NCBI GenBank assembly: GCA_946187025.1
Contig: CAMHPM010000080.1
Location: 1-7,007 of the forward strand
Source: an uncultured Prevotellaceae bacterium
GTDB lineage: Bacteria > Bacteroidota > Bacteroidia > Bacteroidales > Bacteroidaceae
Length of the DNA stretch: 7,007 nt
Reading direction: 5' to 3'
Shown: positions 1-5,841 of the stretch, in pieces
Position numbering within the stretch: the first letter of the stretch is position 1
How the letters are laid out: each line of letters starts with the position of its first letter
Position numbers and translations under genes: made by a program
Notes under the pieces: generated by a model
What the model was told of the DNA's origin: nothing
Seen by the model: only the letters and a program-made list of their open reading frames with translations
Database searches by the model: none

Positions 1-875
1 TGTGCAACAAGGAACTTATTGCCCTCAACCAAGATACACTCTTCCAGCAGGCGTATGTGGTCAAGCGTGAAGGCGAGCGCTATGTCCTGGTGAAGGATCT
101 TGAGATAGAACATGGAAATGTGCGTGCCGTTGCATTGGTCAACTTAAGCGATGTGGCAGCCGACATGGAGATTGCCCTCAGCGACCTCGACCTTGGTGGA
201 ACGGTGAATGTGCGCGATTTGTTCCTGAGACGCGATCAGGCCGCCGTGACCGATACGCTCAAGGTGCGTGTACCAAGTCATGGCACTCGCATTTACCGTC
301 TGGAAGCAGAAAAGCGCTATGAGCGTACACTCTATGAGGCCGAGACCGCATTCCTCACTGCATATCAGGAACTGGTGAACAACCAGACACTTCCTTCGGC
401 CGTTTTCCAGGAGGATGATGCCTCCTCGGGTGGTGCCAAGGTGGGTTGGCTTGGCAACTCGCAGACCAACGACTTGCGTTGGCGCAATGTCTATTCGTTC
501 AATGGCGGTAACTATACGATGACACTTGATTACGTGACGGGCGAGAGCCGTACGATAACGGTTCAGGTCAACGGCAAGACGGTGAAGCGCATTGCTGCCA
601 GAACTGCAGGATGGAACAATATCCAGTCTGTTAGCCTCGACATCGAACTCCAGCCGGGACGTAACGAAATCCGCTTGTTCAACAGCGCTGCATGGATGCC
701 TGATGTTGATTGTATGCACCTGAAGTATAATGGCTCGACAGGCATCGACGATGTGAAGATGGGTAAGAATGGCAAAGGTGTCTATTCGATTGACGGTGTG
801 AAACAGCAGGCTGCCGATGGATTGTCGAGGGGTATCTATGTGATTGACGGGAAGAAGGTTGCCATCAGCAAGTAG
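1..875 (+). CDS. GH27 alpha-galactosidase, C-terminal part (5' end outside window)
   Basis: This is the 3' end of a secreted alpha-galactosidase, an enzyme that removes terminal alpha-linked galactose from oligo- and polysaccharides. The open frame runs in from the left edge (first full codon at position 3) and gives 290 residues before TAG at 873-875; the GTG at 57 is internal, not the start. Residues 2-11 (NKELIALNQD) match the conserved end of the GH27 catalytic barrel. Residues about 19-103 look like the C-terminal beta-sandwich of that family. Residues about 105-241 resemble a CBM35/CBM6-type galactose-binding fold: YEAET near the start, GGNYTMTLDY in the middle and a C-terminal W-MPDVDCMHL stretch. 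The last 43 residues hold two similar pieces, VYSIDG and IYVIDGKKV, typical of exported Bacteroidota proteins. The catalytic aspartates and the signal peptide lie outside the window. The GH27 call is firm; the exact CBM family is a by-eye judgement. Confidence 0.85.
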   Translation, partial: CNKELIALNQDTLFQQAYVVKREGERYVLVKDLEIEHGNVRAVALVNLSDVAADMEIALSDLDLGGTVNVRDLFLRRDQAAVTDTLKVRVPSHGTRIYRLEAEKRYERTLYEAETAFLTAYQELVNNQTLPSAVFQEDDASSGGAKVGWLGNSQTNDLRWRNVYSFNGGNYTMTLDYVTGESRTITVQVNGKTVKRIAARTAGWNNIQSVSLDIELQPGRNEIRLFNSAAWMPDVDCMHLKYNGSTGIDDVKMGKNGKGVYSIDGVKQQAADGLSRGIYVIDGKKVAISK

Positions 876-938
876 GTGAGGGATTTTATATGAATGGCAG
901 AGCAGACTATCCTGCCCTAAATAAATATGTGGCTGTAA

Positions 939-964
939 TGACTTTGCTTTACTTACAAACTTTG
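939..964 (+). promoter_or_regulatory. Weak candidate promoter for the TonB-dependent receptor gene
   Basis: The 123-bp gap before the receptor gene holds two near matches to the Bacteroidota -7 box TAnnTTTG: TGACTTTG at 939-946 and AAACTTTG at 957-964, each with one mismatch. Neither has a clear TTTG box 19-21 bases upstream. Downstream comes an A/T-rich leader ending directly in the ATG at 999, without a Shine-Dalgarno sequence, as is usual in this phylum. The gene could instead be read through from the alpha-galactosidase, since no convincing terminator separates them. Confidence 0.3.
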
Positions 965-998
965 CAGTTGATTTTAATAAAATTATACAATAATAAAA

Positions 999-3401
999 AT
1001 GAAACAGAAGACAACCTGGATGTTGGCCGCCATCCTTATCATCTGCGGCACTATAAACACACGGGCTGAAACCCTGCGTGGAACTGTGAAAGATGCCATA
1101 ACAGGCGAACCGCTTATTGGTGCAACAGTAAGAATTATAGAGTTAGAAAATGTGGGTGATGCAACCGATTTGGACGGCAACTATAGTATTGCTTTGAGTC
1201 AAGGCGGACGTTTTACCATAGAAGCCCAATACCTTGGCTACGAACCATGTGTAATGAAGGAAATTCTCATTTCCGGAGCAAAGGAAGTGGTGCTCGATAT
1301 TCTTCTGCGCGAAAACAGTTCCGAACTGCAGGCCGTGGTGATACGTCCGCGTGTGAATAAGGAAGCTACAGTCAATCCAGCCGTGCTCACCGGCGGTGTG
1401 ATGCTCTCGATGGAAGAGGCCAGCCGTTATGCCGGTGGTGCTAACGACCCGGCTCGTCTGGTGATGGCCTTTGCCGGTGTATCGGGCGAGACTGATGGTA
1501 GCGGCCTGTCCGTACACGGTAACGCACCTGAACGTATGCAGTATCGTATAGAGGGTGTGGAGGTCTTTACACCTAACCACTACAACGACATGTGGAATGC
1601 AGGCTTCGGAGTGGTGAGTGGACTGAACTCCAATGTCATCGGCAACTCTGACTTCTTTACCTCCACCTTTAATGCCAACTACTCTAATGCCCTTAGCGGT
1701 GTGTTCGACGTGAAGATGCGACCGGGTAACAACTCAAAGCACGAGAATATCCTGCAAGTGGGTTCGGTGTTTGAGGAACTGACACTGGAAGGCCCGCTCG
1801 CCAAGAATAGCAACAGCAGCTACATCGTGAACTATCGTTATGGATTTACTTCGCTGGCCGACCAGCTCGGACTGCTCGATACCGAGGGCGACCACCTCGT
1901 CTTCCAGGACTTCTCGTGGAAGCTCAATCTACCTACCAAAAATGCAGGAACCTTCTCTCTGTTCGGTCTGGCACTCTTCGACAAGACTAATACCGATCGT
2001 ATTGACCTTAAGGATTTGCATTCGGCCTACGATGCATCTAACTTCGACGGTGATATGACCCAGATTCTGGCGGGCGTTTCACACAAACTGTATCTGAACA
2101 ACAAGTGGACGTGGCGCACAACGGCTGCCTACAACATGCAGCACATCGGCGTTGACAATCTCTACTATGGTCTCGACCGCGATGCCAATGGTGTACTCAG
2201 GACTCCGCTGGCCTATGAGGAACCAGAGAAGCAGTATCTCTTCAGTAAGCAGAAACAGAATGAAGACCGAATACTCTTCAACACCGAACTGTCGAAGCAG
2301 GTGTCGGCCAAGTGGCTCACACAGTTTGGTGCCGAATACTCCCACCGCTTCTTCGACCTCCACTACCAAAGTGTTGACCATCTCTATGCTCCTCTATCGA
2401 CCATGCGGACCTATACCGACATGAAAGACGATACCGGCCTGGCCAGTGCCTTCTGGCAGAACCTCTTCACGTTGAGCGACAAGTTCAGTATGTCGCTGGG
2501 TGTAGCTGCCAACTATTTCCTACTTTCCAAGGATTTCTCTGCCGAGCCACGTATCAGCATGAAATGGGACCCGAACGAAAAGAACAGCATCTCAATGGGC
2601 TATGGTCTGCACTCGATGGCAGAGAAACTCGATGCCTACTTCTATCGCGACGATATGGGACGTCTGGTAAACAAGGACCTTGACTTGTCCAAGGCACATC
2701 ACCTGCATGCCACCTATATACATAAGTTCAACGACAACCTCATCATGCGCGTGAATGCCTTCTACGAGTATGGCTTCGACACCCCTGTGGGCACTGCCGG
2801 CAGCACTTACTGTGTCACCAACCGCTTGTTCGCCTACACCGACGAGCCGCTCGTTGGCAAGGGCAACACCCGCAACTATGGCGGTGACATTACGCTGGAG
2901 CACTACATGAGCCAAGGTTTCTTCGGACAGACCAACTTCTCGATCTACAAATCGCAGTATCGTGGTGAGGACAAGGTGTGGCGCAACCAGCTCTACGACC
3001 GTGGCTTTATGTTTAAGGTTTTGGGTGGAAAAGAATGGATGATAGGTAATAACGTGCTCAACGTCAGTGCTAAGTACTCCATCCAGGGCGGTCTGCGCTA
3101 CACGCCTATCGACGTTGCCCAGATGCGTGCCAATGTCGCTGCAGGCATTATCGACGACAATCCAATCTACAAGGACAACGAAGCATTTTCACAGCGATTC
3201 GACCCGACGAGCGTGGTTGACCTTACAGTGAGCTACAAGATCAACAAAAAGAAAGTGAGCCACACCATCGCCTTCGAAGGACTGAACATCTTCGGCGCCA
3301 AGGCTCCACTTTGCCAGCGATTTGACCTCGGCACTAACGACGTGCGTACCGACAAGAGCGGTATCTCACTTCCTAACATTTTCTACCGACTCGACTTCTG
3401 A
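999..3401 (+). CDS. TonB-dependent outer-membrane receptor with carboxypeptidase-regulatory-like domain
   Basis: This is a complete 800-residue outer-membrane receptor that would take up a substrate using energy from the TonB-ExbB-ExbD complex. Residues 1-23 form a signal peptide (Lys-rich start, hydrophobic core, TRA before the likely cut at E24). Residues about 24-103 are a carboxypeptidase-regulatory-like domain (LRGTVKDAITGEPLIGATV, then DLDGNYSI). A plug domain follows at about 105-245, with HGNAPERMQYRIEGVEV, a GFGVVSGLNSNVIGNSDFF stretch and NALSGVFDVKMRPGNN; this signature is frequent in Bacteroidota receptors that lack a SusD partner. The rest is rich in alternating aromatic strands and ends in NIFYRLDF, with the terminal phenylalanine expected of a beta-barrel recognised by the BAM machinery. 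No susD-like gene follows: the next element is a terminator and then a gene on the other strand. The substrate cannot be read from the sequence; nearness to an alpha-galactosidase hints at a glycan but is weak evidence. Confidence 0.93.
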   Translation: MKQKTTWMLAAILIICGTINTRAETLRGTVKDAITGEPLIGATVRIIELENVGDATDLDGNYSIALSQGGRFTIEAQYLGYEPCVMKEILISGAKEVVLDILLRENSSELQAVVIRPRVNKEATVNPAVLTGGVMLSMEEASRYAGGANDPARLVMAFAGVSGETDGSGLSVHGNAPERMQYRIEGVEVFTPNHYNDMWNAGFGVVSGLNSNVIGNSDFFTSTFNANYSNALSGVFDVKMRPGNNSKHENILQVGSVFEELTLEGPLAKNSNSSYIVNYRYGFTSLADQLGLLDTEGDHLVFQDFSWKLNLPTKNAGTFSLFGLALFDKTNTDRIDLKDLHSAYDASNFDGDMTQILAGVSHKLYLNNKWTWRTTAAYNMQHIGVDNLYYGLDRDANGVLRTPLAYEEPEKQYLFSKQKQNEDRILFNTELSKQVSAKWLTQFGAEYSHRFFDLHYQSVDHLYAPLSTMRTYTDMKDDTGLASAFWQNLFTLSDKFSMSLGVAANYFLLSKDFSAEPRISMKWDPNEKNSISMGYGLHSMAEKLDAYFYRDDMGRLVNKDLDLSKAHHLHATYIHKFNDNLIMRVNAFYEYGFDTPVGTAGSTYCVTNRLFAYTDEPLVGKGNTRNYGGDITLEHYMSQGFFGQTNFSIYKSQYRGEDKVWRNQLYDRGFMFKVLGGKEWMIGNNVLNVSAKYSIQGGLRYTPIDVAQMRANVAAGIIDDNPIYKDNEAFSQRFDPTSVVDLTVSYKINKKKVSHTIAFEGLNIFGAKAPLCQRFDLGTNDVRTDKSGISLPNIFYRLDF

Positions 3402-3427
3402 TTCGTTGCAAAAGTTGAATAAACATG

Positions 3428-3470
3428 AATCGGTCATTAGCTTGCTATGAGCTAATGACCGATTTCTTCT
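3428..3470. terminator. Intrinsic terminator, probably bidirectional, between convergent genes
   Basis: A perfect 15-bp inverted repeat (3428-3442 and 3450-3464, beginning AATCGGTCATTAGCT) encloses a 7-base loop. It starts 26 bp after the receptor stop codon. On the + strand it is followed by TTCTTCT. On the - strand it is followed by a one-base C, then ATGTTTATTC, so it could also end transcripts from the acyl-CoA synthetase gene, whose stop lies about 70 bp away. The stem is moderate in GC but long and without mismatch. Confidence 0.85.
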
Positions 3471-3531
3471 ATATATAGTGAGATGTTTTTTTATTCTGCA
3501 GGTGTGAATTTTGCAGAAATAGATGCGTTAT

Positions 3532-5259
3532 TTATCCTACTTCTTCGTTGAAGTATAGGTAGCGTTTGATGCTCTTTTTTGGTGTTTTCTCAAACTCTTG
3601 CTGCATGATTTTGATGCCGGCAATCTGTTCGTATGCCGGAAGGTCTTGGTTCACCTCGCGGCGCACTTTGTCGAGTGCGAGGCTGAGTTCCTTGACGGGT
3701 ATGGCAGCTGCAGCCACCTCGTCGGGGTCGGGATAGATGAGAGCGTAGAGTCGTCCGCCTGTTTGTATGACGACACTCTCGGCTACGAGAATCTGTGCGT
3801 TGAGTTTGTCTTCAATTTCTTCCGGGTAGATGTTTTGTCCGTTGGGTCCGAGCAGCATGTTTTTCGATCGTCCGCGGATGAATATGGTTCCGTCGGCCTT
3901 CATCACTCCGAGGTCGCCGGTGTGGTACCATCCGTCGGCATCGAGTGCTTCGCGTGTTGCTTCTTCGTTTTTGTAGTATCCCAGCATCACTCCGTCGCCC
4001 CTGACGAGTATTTCGCCTACGGTCTCGGCTGGTGCAGGGCTGTCGATGCGCACTTCCATTCGTGGAATTGCTTTGCCGCACGAGCCTGGTATGTAGGTTG
4101 CATAGTCTTGGTATGTGATGAGTGGGGCACACTCGGTGGTTCCGTAGCCTACGGTGTAGCGGAACTTAATGTCGTGGAGTATTGCCGACACATCGTCGGA
4201 TAGTGCTGCTCCGCCTATTATCACTTCGTAGAATCGTCCGCCGAATGCGTCGGTGAGTTTTTTGCAGATGCTGCGTTTCACTGTCTGTCCGATGATTGGC
4301 AGGGTGAGCAGTGTGCGGATTCGTATGTCTTGCATTCGTGGCATCACGGTGCGGCGGATTACCTTCTCGATTATGAGCGGTACGCTCACGATGAGGGTAG
4401 GCCTTACTTCGGCAAATGCCTTGAAGATGAGTGTAGGCGATAGTTTGGTGAGGAAATAGATGTGCATACCCATGCAGAATTCGCTCAGGATTTCGAATGC
4501 CAATCCATACATGTGGGCCATAGGCAGTATGCTGACCACGGTGCCTTCGTGTGCTATCTTGTCGTTAAGTTCGTCGATTCCGAATTGCACGTTGTTCCAC
4601 AGGTTTTTCTGCGAGAGCATCACTCCTTTCGACTTTCCGGTGGAGCCCGATGTGTAGTTGATGATTGCAAGGCTGTCGGCCGCAGTGTGGATGTAGTTTA
4701 CGTCGGCAGGACAGAATGTGTCGTGATGGTTTTGCTCAAATTGTATCTGTGCCTTGGCCGTGAAGCTGTCGGCTGCCTGCATGTGTGGCATCCCAGAGGC
4801 TGATGTTGTGTTCCACCACACCACGCTGAAGTCGGCAATGTTGATTGCGCCGCGTGTGTGGGGCATCGATTGCGACAGGTCGGCATCGGTTTCGGTCATT
4901 TCCTTCCAGATGTTGTCGCTCACGAAAAACAGCTTTGATTCAGAGTGTTCCAGGATGTTTCTTATCTGTTCGGGCTTGAATTCGTGCAGAATTGGCACCA
5001 CCACGGCGCCATAGGTCACTGTGGCCATGAATGCCACGGCCCAGTTGGCGCAGTTGCGTCCGCAGATGGCTATGTTGTCGCCGGGCTTGATGCCAAGGCC
5101 GTCGAATGTGAGATGGAACAATTCTATCTGCCTGGCTATATCGGCAAAAGTCAGCGACTGACCCTGATAGTCGGTTAGGGCCGGGGCGTTCCAGCCTTGG
5201 CGGATGGCTTGTTCAATCAGTCGGGTGAGGCTTTTGTCTGATTCGTCGTAAGATTTCAT
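3532..5259 (-). CDS. AMP-forming long-chain fatty acid--CoA ligase
   Basis: This is a complete 575-residue enzyme of the adenylate-forming (ANL) superfamily. It probably activates long-chain fatty acids with ATP and CoA through an acyl-AMP intermediate, at the inner face of the cytoplasmic membrane. Visible motifs in order are: the phosphate-binding loop YTSGSTGKSKG (202-212), GYGTTECAPL (371-380), GWYHTGDL with the ribose-binding Asp (443-450), and IFIRGRSKNMLLGPNGQNIYPEEIE, given here only by its ends and place (459-483), which marks the hinge and C-terminal subdomain. The C-terminal motif reads EKTPKKSIKRYLY (557-569). By eye the usual catalytic lysine position falls on Ser563, flanked by Lys561, Lys562 and Lys565. 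There is no signal peptide or membrane segment. The ATG at 5259 fits: the protein starts at the expected distance from the first conserved region and a -7 promoter box lies just upstream. Fatty-acid chain length is inferred from overall resemblance; a related acyl or aryl acid is possible. Confidence 0.9.
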   Translation of the reverse strand: MKSYDESDKSLTRLIEQAIRQGWNAPALTDYQGQSLTFADIARQIELFHLTFDGLGIKPGDNIAICGRNCANWAVAFMATVTYGAVVVPILHEFKPEQIRNILEHSESKLFFVSDNIWKEMTETDADLSQSMPHTRGAINIADFSVVWWNTTSASGMPHMQAADSFTAKAQIQFEQNHHDTFCPADVNYIHTAADSLAIINYTSGSTGKSKGVMLSQKNLWNNVQFGIDELNDKIAHEGTVVSILPMAHMYGLAFEILSEFCMGMHIYFLTKLSPTLIFKAFAEVRPTLIVSVPLIIEKVIRRTVMPRMQDIRIRTLLTLPIIGQTVKRSICKKLTDAFGGRFYEVIIGGAALSDDVSAILHDIKFRYTVGYGTTECAPLITYQDYATYIPGSCGKAIPRMEVRIDSPAPAETVGEILVRGDGVMLGYYKNEEATREALDADGWYHTGDLGVMKADGTIFIRGRSKNMLLGPNGQNIYPEEIEDKLNAQILVAESVVIQTGGRLYALIYPDPDEVAAAAIPVKELSLALDKVRREVNQDLPAYEQIAGIKIMQQEFEKTPKKSIKRYLYFNEEVG

Positions 5260-5285
5260 CGATGCTCAATCTTTTGTTTTGTGCG

Positions 5286-5293
5286 CAAAGATA
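5286..5293 (-). promoter_or_regulatory. -7 promoter box of the acyl-CoA synthetase gene
   Basis: Read on the - strand this is TATCTTTG, a full match to the Bacteroidota -7 box TAnnTTTG. It lies 26 bases upstream of the ATG at 5259, leaving a short leader of about 20 bases. The region 19-21 bases further upstream reads GCGT/TGCG instead of TTTG, so the -33 box is poor. The leader has no strong Shine-Dalgarno sequence, only an A-rich AAAAGATTGAG. Confidence 0.55.
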
Positions 5294-5400
5294 CGACTTT
5301 TTTGCGAATCACGACGCATGTTTCGGAGAATAATTCATATTTATTTATTAATGTCGCTTCCTGTGAGCCTGGTTGCCAAGTGGCATGTATCAAAATGCGG

Positions 5401-5415
5401 TGGCGTGGAGTGGAG
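5401..5415 (+). repeat. Short G-rich tandem repeat (TGGCG, TGGAG, TGGAG)
   Basis: Three successive 5-base units of the form TGGMG stand immediately before the compound palindrome at 5416. The run is too short to be a meaningful microsatellite by itself, but it may mark the edge of the same repeat element. Confidence 0.4.
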
Positions 5416-5461
5416 TTTTGCGAGTGCGCACTCGCGGTGCCGAGACTGCGCACTCGCAGAA
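5416..5461. repeat. Compound palindrome / strong hairpin of unknown role
   Basis: An inverted repeat pairs 5419-5430 (TGCGAGTGCGCA) with 5447-5458 (TGCGCACTCGCA) without mismatch, extended outward to 5416/5461 through one G-T pair and two A-T pairs. Inside it CTCG (5431-5434) pairs with CGAG (5441-5444) around a 6-base loop, leaving an AC bulge. A second, overlapping structure also exists: 5420-5435 is itself a perfect 16-bp palindrome, so the 11-mer TGCGCACTCGC occurs twice, 22 bp apart, and once inverted. It sits between two - strand units and lies downstream of the tRNA terminator. There is no T-tract, so it is not a standard terminator. It resembles REP-like intergenic palindromes in form; I do not recognise a named family. 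Confidence 0.7.
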
Positions 5462-5504
5462 ACGTGCCGGCGTGGGGCCATGGCTGCATGTGGATGGCGG
5501 AATA

Positions 5505-5529
5505 CAAAAAAGAGGGTTTTTACCCTCTT
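5505..5529 (-). terminator. Intrinsic terminator of tRNA-Lys
   Basis: An 8-bp perfect stem, AAGAGGGT (5510-5517) with ACCCTCTT (5522-5529), closes a 4-base loop. Read on the - strand it begins 8 bases after the tRNA and runs straight into TTTTG, with six T in a row when the end of the stem is counted. This is the expected layout for a tRNA transcript terminator. Confidence 0.85.
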
Positions 5530-5536
5530 CTTTGTG

Positions 5537-5609
5537 TGACCCGCTTGGGGCTCGAACCCAAGACCCCCACATTAAAAGTGTGATGCTCTACCGACTGAGC
5601 TAGCGAGTC
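5537..5609 (-). tRNA. trnK: tRNA-Lys (anticodon UUU)
   Basis: The - strand folds into a full 73-base cloverleaf. The acceptor stem is GACTCGC with GCGGGTC (one T-G pair, discriminator A at 5537). The D stem is GCTC with GAGC, the anticodon stem TCACA with TGTGG (one T-G pair), and the T stem TTGGG with CCCAA around TTCGAGC. The anticodon loop CTTTTAA places the anticodon TTT at 5574-5576, which reads the lysine codons AAA and AAG. The 3' CCA is not encoded (CAC follows the discriminator base), so it must be added after transcription. The gene stands alone between its own promoter and terminator, with no neighbouring tRNA genes. Confidence 0.97.
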
Positions 5610-5682
5610 TGACCTTATTTGAGCTTGCGGATTTGTTGCTGTTTCCAGGTGTTTGGCCCGGCCTTATTTCCGTAAGCGGGTG

Positions 5683-5713
5683 CAAAGGTAGTTAGTTTTT
5701 TTGTAATGACAAA
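5683..5713 (-). promoter_or_regulatory. Consensus Bacteroidota promoter of tRNA-Lys
   Basis: On the - strand a TTTG box (5713-5710) is followed after exactly 19 bases by TACCTTTG (5690-5683), a full match to the primary-sigma pattern TTTG-N19-21-TAnnTTTG. The 19-base spacer contains a run of seven A. Transcription would begin some 60-70 bases before the mature tRNA 5' end at 5609, so a leader must be removed by RNase P. Confidence 0.85.
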
Positions 5714-5735
5714 GCTTTTTTTCAAAAAAATGCCG

Positions 5736-5743
5736 TATCTTTG
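5736..5743 (+). promoter_or_regulatory. -7 promoter box of the M48 peptidase gene
   Basis: TATCTTTG fully matches the Bacteroidota -7 box TAnnTTTG. The area 19-21 bases upstream is T-rich (GCTTTTTTTC) but has no exact TTTG. If used, it gives an untranslated leader of roughly 90 bases before the ATG at 5842. The box is 22 bp from the outward-facing tRNA-Lys -33 box, so the two promoters stand back to back and could compete for RNA polymerase. Confidence 0.6.
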
Positions 5744-5828
5744 CAGCAATTTATGCAATAAGTGCTGTTTTCGACTGTCGGACTGGAAGATTGACGGCCG
5801 AAGTCGGCACAGAGGATGCGGAGGAGAC

Positions 5829-5834
5829 AAAGGA
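5829..5834 (+). promoter_or_regulatory. Ribosome binding site deciding the M48 peptidase start
   Basis: AAAGGA lies 7 bases before the ATG at 5842. The next in-frame ATG, at 5884, has no purine-rich stretch in front and would remove much of the first membrane helix, so 5842 is preferred. A further AGGAG-like stretch just upstream (5819-5824) is too far away to serve. Confidence 0.5.
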
Positions 5835-5841
5835 CACAGAT

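Noticed and set aside
144..719. Open frame of 191 codons on the - strand
   Set aside because: It is antisense to the alpha-galactosidase fragment and has no recognisable domain; the + strand frame has clear GH27 and binding-module sequence.
896..916. GGCAG...CTGCC inverted repeat after the alpha-galactosidase stop
   Set aside because: Only 5 bp of stem around an 11-base loop and no T-tract; too weak to call a terminator.
943..964. TTTG (943-946) and TTTG (961-964) as a -33/-7 pair for the receptor gene
   Set aside because: Only 10 bases lie between the first TTTG and the -7-like box, about half the required spacing.
3494..3518. TTCTGCA...TGCAGAA inverted repeat downstream of the acyl-CoA synthetase stop
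   Set aside because: The 7-bp stem has an 11-base loop, and on the - strand it is followed by A instead of T, so it does not fit a terminator of that gene.
3598..4203. Open frame of 201 codons on the + strand
   Set aside because: It is antisense to the C-terminal half of the acyl-CoA synthetase, with a low-complexity Val/Cys/His-rich product and no start signal.
5279..5603. Several overlapping small open frames on both strands around the tRNA
   Set aside because: They run through the tRNA-Lys gene, its terminator and the palindrome, with no ribosome binding site and no recognisable protein sequence.
5537..5609. tRNA-Lys as an integration site for a mobile element
   Set aside because: tRNA genes are common attachment sites, but I see no second copy of the tRNA 3' end in the window and no integrase or phage gene nearby.
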